Assembly: GCA_036898135.1 (NCBI GenBank)
Contig: CM072526.1
Location: 9,732,726-9,796,725 of the forward strand
DNA: 64,000 nucleotides
Origin: Oncomelania hupensis
Lineage: Eukaryota; Mollusca; Gastropoda; Littorinimorpha; Pomatiopsidae
Reading direction: 5' to 3'
The stretch's first letter is position 1; each line of letters begins with the position of its first letter. Both the position numbers and the translations under genes were made by a program. A model generated the notes under the pieces. That model was given only the letters and a program-made list of their open reading frames with translations. It had not been told where the DNA came from and searched no databases. This document shows positions 1 to 11,526 of this stretch, piece by piece.

Positions 1-554
1 GTTTCAGTATAAATAGTATCCCCACTTTCTGGAAATTTAGTGCTTTAAATTCCCACTGTCGCTGTCTTCCTCATTTGCTCTTTCCCATTCCTGATCTGTC
101 CTATCACTCTGCTATACTATCTTCTTCTTCGCTAGATCAATGACCTACCTTTTTTCTTGAAAACTCTTCCTGGACAAGACTCCTTGTTTGTGTATGAGGT
201 CTGTTGGATCAGCTTGGGAGTGTTGGACGCTTTCTGCCGGGTGGTCACTAGGGCTTCCTATGATTGTATTATTTCGCACTATAGGCATTTTATATGTATG
301 TGTTTTGTTGATGATTTATATTGATGGTTGTATTCTATTTTGTTTTTGTAACCGGGGTGTTCGCGTAGTTGAGGTCAACCCTCAGCCGTCCCCCGCGTGG
401 GATGTCTTTATTGTAAAGTGACTGGCCGGTGGAGGGCATTCAATTTTCCCACTAGGGTTGTTTCGGCAGATCTTTTATGCGGATCGGGGGTTGTCCGGTC
501 CTGATTTGGCTCGGAAGAGTCCGCTGGACCTAAAGCAACAATAAATCAATCAAT
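1..554 (+). mobile_element. Short non-autonomous retroposon (TATA-to-AATAAA family), copy 1
   Basis: The same sequence recurs at 27232-27935 (+), about 11490-12087 (-), 34411-34957 (-) and as a 3' fragment at 6272-6339 (-). It opens with a TATA-like motif (GTATAAATAG, near position 8) and closes with CAACAATAAATCAATCAATC, an AATAAA signal followed by an ATCA microsatellite tail, as in retroposons that use a CR1/L2-type 3' end. The window starts inside this copy. It interrupts a gypsy-type RNase H/integrase region. A 77-codon ORF at 188-421 is shared with the copy at 27564-27797 but resembles nothing I recognise. Confidence 0.75.
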
Positions 555-2266
555 CAAGTTGTCAGTATTTCATTTTGAGGTCAAGTACCGTTCTGGCAAA
601 ACCAATGCTAATGCAGATGCATTGTCACGGTTCCCTCAGCCGCAACCTGAGGAGGCAGAAGATGAAGAGGAAAATGTTACAGCAGTTTCAGCTATTCAGG
701 TGCAAAGCACTCCAATTCCATTTTCAGTTCAGGCTACAAACAAGTTGGTTACTGCATGTGGAGTTCATGCTGTTGATTCCTCGGAGAGTGATTCGGAAAC
801 AGAAGAAGTTATCCAGCTGGATGATCAGGCAGATGATAGGGCTACACAAGCATTTCCATCAATCAGCATTGATGACTTAAGAAAAGCTCAAACAACTGAT
901 CCAGAAATAGGGCCGCTGTTGACCTTTTAAAAGAAAGGAGAAGTTCCTGGTTGCGAGGCAAAGTTTGGGAAGAGTATCCGGTTTGTCACTTTGTGCAGGC
1001 AATGGGAGCGTCTAGTTGAAAAAGAGGGTCTCTTGTTTAGAGAGATTCGCCACCCAAAGACAAAGGCAAAAATTGAACAGCTCATCTTACCAGAAGAGTT
1101 TAGAAGGCCTGTATTTGAGTCTATGCACAGTGTTGGACATCAGGGGATAGAAAGGACTACCAGGTTGTTACAAGGACGTTGCTACTGGCCTGGCATGTTC
1201 GCTGATGCTGCCAAATGGGTGAAATCTTGTGAGCGGTGCAATTTTGCAAAACTCCCTCCAATCAGGACATGTAGGCCTACACCAATGGGACATCTTTTGG
1301 CCTCACAACCCTTGGAAGTCGTGGCTGTTGACTTCACCTTGTTGGATAAGGCATCGGATGGCCGGGAAAATGTATTGGTGATCACTGACGTCTTCACAAA
1401 ATACACAATAGCAGTACCTACCCGAGATCAAAAAGCCACAACTGTTGCAAAAGTACTTGTTTCTCAGTGGTTTCAGAAATTCGGAATTCCAACACGATTA
1501 CATTCCGATCAAGGTCGAAATTTTGAGGCAGCTGTAATACAGGAGCTCTGTACCCTGTATGGAGTGCAGAAATCGCGCACAACCCCTCATCACCCTCAAG
1601 GAAATGCACAATGCGAGAGATTCAATAGAACTATGCATAATTTGTTGCGTACTCTTCCCCCTGAGAAAAAAAAAGAAGTGGCCTGAGTTTCTACCTGAAG
1701 TAGTGTACATCTACAATGTCACACCACATGCATCAACTGGATTCAGTCCTTACGAGTTGTTGTTTGGGCGACTGCCAAAGTTGCCGGTCGATTTCCTGCT
1801 CGGAATTCATCAAGAAGACTGTGTCATTACACAAACTGAATGGGTGCAGATTCATCGCGAAAGGTTGCGCACAGCCCAAGAAATTGCTCAGAGAAATTTG
1901 CGACAAGCTGCAGCCGAACGCAAGTTCCAGCATGACAAACACAGTACAAAAGACAAGCTTCAAGTGGGAGATACAGTCTTGCTCCGTGATCATCCGTTAG
2001 GTCGGAACAAAATCCAAGACGCATGGAAACCTTCCAAATACAAGGTCAAAGATATTCCAACACAGGATGGTGCCCCTGTTGGGATTGAAGCAGTTGATGG
2101 AGGGAACTTGAAATATGTCAGCAGGCAGGAATTAAAGAAGTTTCAGATTCACGATCCAGTTACTCAATGCAAACCAATGCACTTGCCGAAGTTCTCTGAG
2201 AATTCAATTTCAGAGGTGTCCGAATCAGAGGAGACCTCTATAGTTCCGATTCAGAGTCAGAAGTAA
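555..2266 (+). pseudogene. Ty3/gypsy retrotransposon pol remnant: RNase H end plus integrase
   Basis: This is the 3' part of a gypsy-type pol. The first part (559-930) carries the end of the RNase H/connection region, with the family hallmark NADALSRFP. One in-frame stop (928-930) separates it from the integrase. The integrase has an HHCC zinc-binding N-terminus (HSVGHQG...CERC near 1120-1245) and a catalytic core with the D,D-35-E residues in VDFT, HSDQG and CERFN (about 1330-1620). A frameshift in an A-run near 1663-1675 moves the rest, including the TPHASTGFSPYELLFGR segment and C-terminal domain, into another frame ending at 2266. The 5' side is cut by the retroposon at 1-554, so gag, protease and most of RT are not in the window. 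Two breaks plus truncation make it non-functional. The family call is firm; the clade is not resolved. Confidence 0.9.
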
Positions 2267-3337
2267 TTCAGCGACCAAAAAGAGTGACTGCTGGAAAACA
2301 TACAAATCTACATCATTTACCAAAATCTGCCGTTCACAGCATTGTTGTGAAGTTGTTTGACTAAGTTATTCTGTTGCGGTTCAGATCTCTAGTCACTGTC
2401 AAGGTCAGAGCCCAGGATAGTTAGTCTAGCATGCCCCGTGCAGGTTCCGGGAAGTTCTGTTTGTAGAATAGGCCTGACGTTAGAGTGCGTGTCGTAGAAG
2501 GCGACTAAAACTATGCGTGAAAATGTGTATGAAGAATGTATGCGTATTAATAGTTTTAAGTAGAATCAACCTTAGGAAAAGGATTAATGGAACATATTAA
2601 TATGGTATGATAAGTGAGTATTGTAGGAGAGTTTCCTGTTCTCCTTAGTGTTAATCTATTTGGGAATTTTTCTGTACGTTCTAATAAACTGCAGAGAAAT
2701 AAGTAATCCTATTAGAGAAATGCTAAGTTGGCGGTTGCTAACCTGTGGATTGCAAGATAGGTTCCCTTTGAGTGTGATAGGCAGACAGTAAATGTCCCTA
2801 GTCATTACGGGTTTCAGAGTGGAATTTATCAGGGTTGAGTTCTTGTTGAAGGTTAAATTCTTTAATTTAATAGAAATAAATTTATTTTGGTTATTTATAT
2901 TTTAAAGTAGTATTTTATTTTGGACTGGCTAGTAATTGAGTAAGGTTAGTTGGATGGAGAGGTTTTTATTAAGTGGTGAGAGAGAGAAAGGTAATAAGTC
3001 ATCATGTCCATAATAGGCCTTGACTTGTATTGATTGGGTTTGAGTATAGATTGTTGTGGTAATTTAGCTTTGGATCTAGTTATGGTCTTAGAGTCACTTG
3101 ACTAGATAGGCGTTTGACTGTTAGTAGAGCCAGGATTGAGGATTTGATTTTACCTTTAAGGGGTGATCTTATTCTTGTAGGTGATTAACATGTTGGAGTT
3201 GAAGGCTAATTATGTTGTTGTAATCTGGTAGGAAGAAGTGGAAAGGTTAATATAGTTAATTTGTATGTTTTAGAGTTATTTTATTTTTGTTATTTTCTGG
3301 AACAGTTGGTTTAGCTGTCAGGAGCCAGCATTTTTAG
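2267..3337 (+). other. 3' non-coding region of the gypsy remnant
   Basis: About 1.1 kb between the end of the integrase frame and a polypurine-tract-like motif. All frames are broken by stops and I see no recognisable envelope or other domain. It is AT-rich and probably belongs to the retroelement. Confidence 0.4.
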
Positions 3338-3360
3338 TTGGGGAGAATGTGGTAGATGAC
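3338..3360 (+). other. Candidate polypurine tract and start of 3' LTR
   Basis: TTGGGGAGAA is directly followed by TGTGGTAGATGAC (3348 onward). A purine tract abutting a TG-start is the normal junction between the internal region and the 3' LTR of gypsy elements, and it lies downstream of the integrase on the same strand. I could not find a convincing CA end or a second LTR, so the LTR extent is unknown. Confidence 0.45.
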
Positions 3361-4890
3361 CTAATATAGCTAGGGAAATGAAAATGTATATGGGAGTTAA
3401 CCGCAGCCTTTTGTATTTTATAGTTGGCAAGAGTTATGTTTCTTGGATATTATTCTCGCTCTATAATTTTGATTTTAGCAAAAATAAACGGGTTATTTTT
3501 GTATTGTTTATAATATTAAAATATTTGTTATTTTTATAAGAGTAGAAATGGTGCGGTAGGTTAATTATAATAATAGTTGTTTTTATGGTTGTTCTGTTAA
3601 CATTTTGGGCACGCTTTAGAGACTTCATTTTCTTTTTTGGATGACAATGGCAACTTAAAATAATTTGCAGATTCGTCCCTGCTCACAAAAAGGTAATTTT
3701 TGTGTTGTTTTTTTTATTGAGACATGCTGTATAATGATTGCATTTTATAGTTGAAGATACCAGATATGCACAAATAATAGTTTTGATTGTGTATTTGACG
3801 GTATTTCTGCATAATTTGATGTTGAAAATGCAGATAACAGACCATGTGCTGTGCTTAGAATCTAGAAGGTTCGTCATGTATTGTAACTGATGCCAGGTTT
3901 TTGGTTGCATTTACAGGTTTCGCCTAAGCAGCGGGTTTCTTTTTTTTTCTCTCTTTGTTTTTGTTAGTTTTTGTTAGCTTTGGGTTGTTTTTGGGGTTTA
4001 GTCTTAGTGTTGATTTAATTTGGTTTGGATTATTGTGGTATTTTTAAAGACACAGAAACTGAAACTGAAAGTAAAGATAGAAAACACAAGTTATTTTATT
4101 AATATTAATTTATGGATAAATGTTAATATTGTTTATTTTAATGTAAGAAATCCCAGTGTACCACCCCCTTACCCCTTCTCGACGACATAGAAATAAAAGA
4201 ATTATCAATACAAGCTGTTGAAATTAATAATTTATTTCTTTCTTATAGTTAATTTAGGTTTTTTTTTTATGATTTCTCTCTTTTTTTGTTCTATTGAGAG
4301 TTGTAGGTGTGTGGTCCTTCCTGTCTAAAATAATTCCAAATCTTCATAACCCATCACTCGGTTACATATTATTTCTCAGTCTGTCTATTTTTTGAGTCTT
4401 CAAATGTACAGCAATAAAAAAAAAAAGCTGTCTTCAGATGTACTACAAACATTTATGAAGTCGGACGCCAGTTTTCAGTTGTTTTTTTAGCACATCTGAT
4501 GACCACACCATGACTTATTCTCATCTTCTTTGTTGAAACTGGCGCCAAAAAGTTTCAGATGAAGTTACCGTATTTCTAACGTTTAGCTGACCGTCTGCAA
4601 AATAGCTAAAATACAGACAGGGCAGCTTAAGTTACGGTAAAATTTGTAACATGCTTTTGCCGACTGTCTGCAAAATAGCTAAAATACAGGGAGTCAGTTG
4701 TCAGAAGTGCTAAAATTCCCGTATTTAACTTTTTTCTGTAACATTACATAATGTTAACTTTTTTGTGTAAAAATGTTTTAATGAGTGCATTTGTAAGCTA
4801 CATGTGTAATTTGGTTTATATATTTCTTCATTTGAAAGAGTCGCCAAAAGTGGGGTGTAAAGTACCAGTCGGCAAAACTACCAGAAGACA
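3361..4890. other. AT-rich sequence, possible LTR remainder
   Basis: No gene seen. A 31-base-scale direct repeat containing CTGCAAAATAGCTAAAATAC occurs twice, near 4595 and 4667. The first part may be LTR; the rest is not assignable. Confidence 0.35.
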
Positions 4891-4895
4891 TGAAT

Positions 4896-4978
4896 GTGTG
4901 CGTGTGGGTGTGTGTGTGAGGGTGTGTGGGTGTGTCTGTGGTTGTGTGTGTGTCTGTGGATGTGTGTGCGTGTGTTAG
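4896..4978. repeat. GT-rich microsatellite at left edge of duplicated block A
   Basis: TG-rich tract. Sequence immediately to its right (TTAGTTTGAGGATCATTAG) matches sequence right of the GT tract at 45605-45690, so this is approximately where homology between blocks A and B begins. Confidence 0.85.
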
Positions 4979-5342
4979 TTTGAGGATCATTAGTTTGTAG
5001 ATATATATATAAGACTAATAAGAGTCTGTTAATAGTTAATTTATTTTTCGTTCTGTATTCATGTAAGCGCCAAGAGCTTAATAACAATCTTAATAATAAT
5101 TGGCACAGTCTGTTCAAGAATGTAAGTAAACTAACAATGGTTTGTAATTATCGTCCAAAGAAGTGATATCGCAATGTTTGTGCTTCAGCTGTACGGAGTG
5201 ATCGCTTCAGCAATACTATTGGAAAGAGAAGAAACTGACAGGCAAAATATTACTATAGAGACAATAGTTATTAAGTCGCAGTACTAATACCCAAACAAAA
5301 TGGTTTTATAAACACATAACAGTCCTTTGCAACTTCGACATG

Positions 5343-5373
<31 letters not shown>

Positions 5374-5505
5374 TCTTCACGACTTCTTTCTTTTAATTTT
5401 ATCATTTCTTTCTTTCTTTCTTTCTTCTTGTTCTTCTTCCTTCCATCCCCATTCTCACTCATTCATCCTCCTCAATGATTCTCCTACTTCTAAATTTATT
5501 GTCAG
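4979..5505 (+). other. Duplicated non-coding sequence with CAT and TTTC repeats (block A)
   Basis: It aligns by eye with 45700-46260 and 47740-47809. It contains a (CAT)n run near 5341-5372 and a TTTC run near 5407-5427. It ends in a pyrimidine-rich stretch and AG (5504-5505) that looks like a splice acceptor. Confidence 0.6.
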
Positions 5506-5726
5506 GTGCCTGTGGTTTGCGGAGGCGCTTTGACGGGTTCAAGGGTGGCAAAAGACTGTCACACTGATTACATTGCAGACGACATATTGCATTCCTCAAG
5601 CTCGCTGCACCAAGAATGCAGAAAGAAGAGACGGTTTGAGCGACTTGTCGGGGAAATCGTAGGAGAGTGGATTAAACTTAATGAATATATCAAGTCTGCT
5701 GTTCAGAACGTTTGACTAAAGTACGG
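5506..5726 (+). pseudogene. Exon-like ORF in block A (paralogue of 47810-48027)
   Basis: An open segment follows a good acceptor (pyrimidine tract then TTGTCAG|GTG) and ends at a donor-like GG|GTACGT. The predicted peptide begins VPVVCGGALTGSR and includes CRKKRRFERLVGEIVGEWIK. The homologous segment in block B keeps the same reading frame despite many base differences and ends at a perfect GG|GTAAGT donor. In this copy a TGA codon at 5713-5715 (TTA in block B) cuts the frame just before the donor. I do not recognise the protein family. The conserved frame plus splice signals suggest an exon of an unidentified gene, now disabled here. Flanking exons were not found. It could instead be a repeat-borne ORF carried by both duplicates. 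Confidence 0.4.
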
Positions 5727-6271
5727 GTACGTATAGCCCAGACTTGTGATTTCTATGACAATGGGGATAAAATTTACTGGACTGCTTCAGTGCTTTGTCT
5801 AGACACAGCCATACATCATGGCTACTGCGATTCAATCACTTGTATTTGTGTGTTTTTGGTGGACCCTATACCTGTTTCTGATATTGTAAGAGATAGACCC
5901 GTTTGGTGTGAGTGTGGTCCAGCTATGACCGTTAAAGGTTCACTGCACCCTAGAAACAAGAAATCAGATCAAATCAAATGACTCGCATTGACGATGGCGA
6001 TGTGGTTTTTGCTTCATCACATTGTTAAGTTGTACTACTGTACATATCTATAGACTATTATCGCGCTGTGTAACGACAAGAATTGCGTTCAACCCATTTC
6101 TACCAAAACAATGTTGATGCTTTTTGTGTAGTAACGGCAATACTTCATAACAATCACCCAACCCACATCTGCATATATTCATATTTCTCTCTTTGATGTG
6201 TCCCTTTTTATATTCATTCTGTTAATCGTTATTATTGTAATTTATTTATTTATTTATTTTTTTTTGGGGGT
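5727..6271. other. Duplicated non-coding sequence downstream of the exon-like ORF
   Basis: Matches 48028-48570 with small differences. Short ORFs here differ between the two blocks and are not credible genes. A TTTA run lies near 6241-6260. Confidence 0.5.
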
Positions 6272-6339
6272 ACAAGATACAAGATACAAGTTTATTGCTT
6301 TAGGTCCAGCGGACTCTTCCGAGCCAAATCAGGACCAAT
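6272..6339 (-). mobile_element. 3' fragment of the TATA-to-AATAAA retroposon
   Basis: GTTTATTGCTTTAGGTCCAG and the following bases are the reverse complement of the 3' end of the element at 1-554, with a tandem ATACAAG tail. Block B lacks it at the equivalent position (near 48575), so it inserted after the duplication or was lost from B. Confidence 0.7.
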
Positions 6340-6533
6340 TTTTTGGGGTGTGAGAATTGCACTTTAAACCTAAGTTTCATAGGAAAAAGCGCTAAACAAA
6401 TATTCTTCTTCTTATTATTTATTATATAGGCCTAGTAGGTTAACACTTGCTGCATGTAGCCTACTAGAACTACTACAATTAAAGTAGAAATACAAATATT
6501 ATTCTTCTTATTATTATTTATTATATAGGCCTA
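6340..6533. repeat. First unit of the 99-bp minisatellite, split from the main array
   Basis: Contains one unit with AACACTTGCTGCATGTAGCC, AATTAAAGTAGAAATACAAA and TTATATAGGCCTA. The rest of the array resumes at 10189 after the TIR transposon. Block B has a single diverged unit near 48765-48815. Confidence 0.8.
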
Positions 6534-7010
6534 CCCAGACAGCACGGCAATATTGGTGCAACATTGCCCTAATATTGACTGTTACATTGCCCTAATATTG
6601 GAGTACAACATTGCTGCAATGTTGGAAGCGCAAATCGCCCTATTATTGGAGCAATATTGGATTTTACATTGTATCCAATGTATACCCAATATTAGTGCAA
6701 CATTGCATCTACACTGCAGCAATATTGCTCTAACATAAGCTGAATATTGCGTCTGTATTGGATTTAGTATCGATTCCAATATCTATCCAATGTCAGTGTA
6801 ATGTTGCTCTTATGTTGGTTCAATATTGGTATGATTTGCGATTTTAATTAGTCGTTGGTTCCAACATCTATCTAATGTGAGTGTAATGTTGCTCCTATGT
6901 TGGTTCAATATTGGTCTAATTTGTTATTTTCATTATTCATAAGTTCCAATATCTAGCCAAAGTCAGTGTAATGTTGCTCCTATGTTGATAAAAAAATTGG
7001 TCTGATTTGT

Positions 7011-7120
7011 GGTTTTCATTTGATAAAAGGTTTCTCCTACTTCGATGCATTATTATAGAGTACAGCGCAATGAATAATGAATCGAAGTAGGAGAAACCTT
7101 TAATCCAATGAAAATCACAA
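7011..7120. repeat. Long hairpin inside the TIR transposon
   Basis: GGTTTCTCCTACTTCGATGC at 7029 is answered by its near reverse complement ATCGAAGTAGGAGAAACC at 7080. The arms extend to about 45 bases with few mismatches and an 18-base loop. More distant arm similarity (AAAAAAATTGG near 6987; CAATTTTTTTATC near 7228) suggests a nested foldback element. Confidence 0.7.
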
Positions 7121-8990
7121 AATGCATCAACATATGTAATTGATTGAACAAAGCAACCAAAATAAGAACTTCAGGTTTTATATTAGTACAAACATTTGAC
7201 AAATTTCTCAAATAAAATGTAAAAAACAATTTTTTTATCAGCAATGAAATCATAATTATTCAAAAATGAAGTATTTTAGAGCATTTGTTTTCCGTAACTT
7301 ACGAAACTAACTTCAGACACAAAAAATACATTGCAGTACACCTGAATTATTCCTGATTTTTTTTTGCTTGTTCTGCATCTTTAAACAGTACAATCAACTT
7401 TAATTGCAATAAACTTTAAAGCTCCAGATACCAATACCAAATAAATTTTATTTGCTGTTTTATTGCAAAATGTCCCTTTGGAAACTTATTTATCTTTTTT
7501 CTGTTTGTTTGGTGAGGTTGGGAGTGGGATCAGTATTCCATTTTGTTTCACTGAAAGTTGTACATACACCTGGATGCTGTGTTCTGAATGTGATAGTTGC
7601 AGGGTCTGAAATATTGCAGAATTTCACCTTATAAAGTTTCTCAAGTATACAGCATTTTAAGAGATTGTTAACTTAAAATGAATTAGTTAATGTAGCACAC
7701 ACACAGTCACATACAAACACCATACACTCGTACAAAACCAGAGGCAAAATTCTGTATAGCTTATTTCACTATTGAAATAAAAGAAACCACATAAGCAATA
7801 AAAAATAAAACAATATTCCGATTGTAATACTCTGCATGTCAACTGTTGGACTGGATTGGCATGTCAGATTGATTCTGCTGGCTGTTGGATTGATTCTGTC
7901 AGTCTTCTCTCAACCTCTTCTTGATTTTTACGAGTCTCCCTCTCTTGCCCTGTCACATGACCTGGTAAAGAAGTAGCTGTTCATGGTGTCCCGCTATGTT
8001 GTTTTGCGAATCTCTTCCTTGCAGCCGCTGAGGAACAAAAGACAGAGAAAATGTCACAAACAGCATACATGTCTGAAGCAATGAAATGTGTACATTTGTA
8101 GAACCTTTACTGTTCACACAAGCAAACAATTCTGAGAATGTTTTAATATATATTTCAGTGTTTTCGTTGGATCTGTAAATTAGATCACCAAAGTGTAAGC
8201 AATATATATGTACCTAGAGTGTGAGGGCCCAGTGAGCTACCTTGAGAATAGCATCATGTTAAAGTTATTTCTTTCTGTCAACAATTTAAAGTCACAAAAC
8301 TGCAAATCAGCTGTCTACAGCACTAAATTAACAAATTTCCTAAAATCTTGTAACTGTTGGCAATTCTATTCAATTTGTTTAATGCTCAATCAGAATGGTA
8401 GCTTCTCACTTTGCCAGTGGAGAAAACAAGATTTCTACGTACCATAAACTGTATTTAGGAGATCCTGAAAGTCCTTCAGCATCCCCGTTTTCAATTTTTC
8501 AGTTGCCGTGTACCTGAAGGCCGGTCTTGGGGCTCGCCAGCTACTTCCATATTTTTTCTGTCACGGCCTTGAGGCTAGTGCCTCCTATGGCTGCCAGTTA
8601 CAGGACCTGTAATAATGAATACAATAAATTTTATTTAGTCATTTTAGTTAAACTCATTAGAACTGCTACAACAAAACGTTTTTAGCAATAAAATGATTCA
8701 AGTGACCTTGACCTTTCATGAAGTATTGCCAGCAAAGCAGAAAGTGCAACTAGTGTCATTCCAAACAAAGTAGTAGCATATATGTAAAAAAAAATCAAAT
8801 GCTAGGCTAGGCAAGCTGAAGTCTGATCTTTATATTATCCTCAAAGTCAAACTGCTCACTATCTGAATCAGAAATCTCATCAACTGATGAGTCTCTTGCT
8901 TCTACTTCAGTCAAAAAATCCTGCTACATCTTCCACATTGTCAGAAAAAACTCATCGATTTTATTAACCAAGGCTAAGTCTATTACCACA

Positions 8991-9089
8991 CAGGCTGTGA
9001 AATCCGTAGGCCTCGCCTCAATTACATACTATACATAGTATAGTACATAGTATGTAATTGAGGTGAGGCCTACAGACTTCACAGCCTGT
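8991..9089. repeat. Second long hairpin inside the TIR transposon
   Basis: The left arm starting CAGGCTGTGAAATCCGTAGG at 8991 pairs with the right arm ending ACTTCACAGCCTG at about 9089. About 41 bases pair with three mismatches, and the loop is about 17 bases with further small palindromes (TATACATAGTATAGTACATA). Confidence 0.75.
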
Positions 9090-10188
9090 GATTACCACAG
9101 GCTCATCAACCTCACTTTCTCTTGCCACCTTCTCTTCTGTTTGGTCCATTTCTGTAGTTGATCCATCCAGAATTTCTTACTCATGTGAACCTAAACTATA
9201 TGACCATCGGATGAGCTGAATCTTACTACTTTGGATGGACTCAGCCCATTATTGAGGAAAACTCGCCATTGCCGTTGGCAGGCCATTTTGAATTTTATCA
9301 CCTGCCCTACATGCTAACCAATAATCTCTAGTCATGTTACGTATTTTCCGCCTTTCTGACCAGTATGACATAGAAGATATTGTCTCTCAAAGTTTAGTTT
9401 GGGTTTAATATGATAAAAACAACAGTATTTACCTTGAAGGTTAAACACTTCACAAACTGCTGGCGTCAACTGTGTTTCTTCCTCGCTCGTTCGCGCTGTT
9501 TGGGTCACGTGGCACACTTCTGTACAGAGCTGCTGCAGTGGAATGGATTAGATAGTAGGCTTAGTTTGACTACTATTGGTGTTGGTACGAAAACGGACTG
9601 CTGATAGTGAAACGGCCTCGGCTTTGTAATGGTGTGGGTTCGAGTAACGAGCCCTTTATAATTTTTTTTCTTTCCCCACAGCTTCGCCGTTCTTTTCAAT
9701 TTGTGTGTGTTTGATTGTATATTAATTTGAATTATTAAGATTTTGTTTTCATGTGGATTCCGTTAAAAAAATTTTTTTAAATAGTTGTACCTGTGTAGAG
9801 CGATAGAGATAAGGGTTGTGTGTGTTGTTTTTTTTACATTTAAAAAAATGTGTTGATATGGAGGTGGGTTAAAGTTGTTGCAGACAATATTGTAAACTTA
9901 ACTTGTGTCGCACAGCTAATTCAGTTGTCCATATTGAAAGCAAAGAAGAGTTGGATATATATATTAGCTCTACATACAAATTGCATTGTAGTTGGATTCC
10001 AAGGCAGATACAACATCCAGGCAATATTGCTTAACTATGGGCCGATCTTCACTGCGCGTGCGCTTAGTTATATCGCGAAAGCAATGAAGCGTAGTATTGG
10101 CTCCACATACGAATTACATTGTAATTGGATTCCAAGGCAGAGACAATATCCATGCAATATTGTTCCAATACTCGGTGCTGTCTGGGTA

Positions 10189-11335
10189 GTAGGTTAACAC
10201 TTGCTGCATGTAGCCTACTACAACTACTACAATTAAAGTAGAAATACAAATATTATTCTTCTTATTATTATTTATTATATAGGCCTAGTAGGTTAACACT
10301 TGCTGCATGTAGCCTACTAGAACTACTACAATTAAAGTAGAAATACAAATATTATTCTTCTTCTTATTATTTATTATATAGGCCTAGTAGTAGTAGGTTA
10401 ACACTTGCTGCATGTAGCCTACTAGAACTACTACAATTAAAGTAGAAATACAAATATTCTTCTTCTTATTATTATTTATTATATAGGCCTAGTAGGTTAA
10501 CACTTGCTGCATGTAGCCTACTACAACTACTACAATTAAAGTAGAAATACAAATATTCTTCTTCTTATTATTATTTATTATATAGGCCTAGTAGGTGAAC
10601 ACTTGCTGCATGTAGCCTACTACAACTACTACAATTAAAGTAGAAATACAAATATTATTCTTCTTATTATTATTTATTATATAGGCCTAGTAGGTTAACA
10701 CTTGCTGCATGTAGCCTACTACAACTACTACAATTAAAGTAGAAATACAAATATTCTTCTTCTTATTATTATTTATTATATAGGCCTAGTAGGTTAACAC
10801 TTGCTGCATGTAGCCTACTACAACTACTACAATTAAAGTAGAAATACAAATATTATTCTTCTTATTATTATTTATTATATAGGCCTAGTAGGTTAACACT
10901 TGCTGCATGTAGCCTACTACAACTACTACAATTAAAGTAGAAATACAAATATTCTTCTTATTATTATTATTTATTATATAGGCCTAGTAGGTTAACACTT
11001 GCTGCATGTAGCCTACTACAACTACTACAATTAAAGTAGAAATACAAATATTATTCTTCTTATTATTATTTATTATATAGGCCTAGTAGGTTAACACTTG
11101 CTGCATGTAGCCTACTACAATTAAAGTAGAAATACAAATATTCTTCTTCTTATTATTATTTATTATATAGGCCTAGTAGGTTAACACTTGCTGCATGTAG
11201 CCTACTAGAACTACTACAATTAAAGTAGAAATACAAATATTATTCTTCTTCTTCTTATTTATTATATAGGCCTAGTAGGTTAACAATTGCTGCATGTAGC
11301 CTACTAGAACTACTACAATTAAAGTAGAAATACAA
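10189..11335. repeat. 99-bp minisatellite, about 12 units
   Basis: Tandem units begin AGGTTAACACTTGCTGCATG at about 10191, 10290, 10395, 10494 and so on to 11277. Variation is mostly in the TTC/TTA run and AGAACTA versus CAACTA. Block B has only one related unit, so the expansion is private to block A. Confidence 0.9.
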
Positions 11336-11489
11336 ATAACTGGATTTCTAAGTTTGGGAATTTCCACAGTCAATTTTTAGCCACATTCGGCCTACGCCTG
11401 AATATCGTTGGCCTGTTATTTAATGCACGTAATTTCCTGAGGTATAATGTGCGTGTGTGTGTGTGCGCGCACGCACGCACGTTATAAAA
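11336..11489. other. Duplicated unique sequence with GT/GCAC repeat
   Basis: GGATTTCTAAGTTTGGGAAT and what follows match 48820-48945 in block B. A GT then GCAC run occupies 11450-11482. Confidence 0.6.
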
Positions 11490-11495
11490 TGTATA

Positions 11496-11526
<31 letters not shown>

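Larger units (their letters stand above)
6534..10186. mobile_element. 3.65-kb TIR DNA transposon with TA target duplication
   Basis: The left end CCCAGACAGCAC at 6534 is matched by its reverse complement GTGCTGTCTGGG ending at 10186. TA flanks both sides (6532-6533, 10187-10188), and the flanks rejoin into an intact 99-bp repeat sequence (GGCCTA/TAGTAGG), giving an internal empty-site proof. Both subterminal regions are rich in CAATATTG-type palindromes (about 6547-6990 and 9880-10165). No intact transposase is present. On the minus strand at about 8813-8950 a broken acidic coding stretch (SSVDEISDSDSEQFDFEDN) may be a transposase or host-gene remnant. The TA duplication is compatible with Tc1/mariner-like or other TA-specific families; I cannot assign one. 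Confidence 0.8.

Noticed and set aside
3348..4170. Complete 3' LTR of the gypsy element
   Set aside because: The start is plausible but no CA end, target duplication or partner LTR could be identified in the window.
5712..5981. 89-codon ORF downstream of the exon-like segment
   Set aside because: Lies beyond the splice donor; the frame is not maintained in block B (48150-48374 only partly similar).
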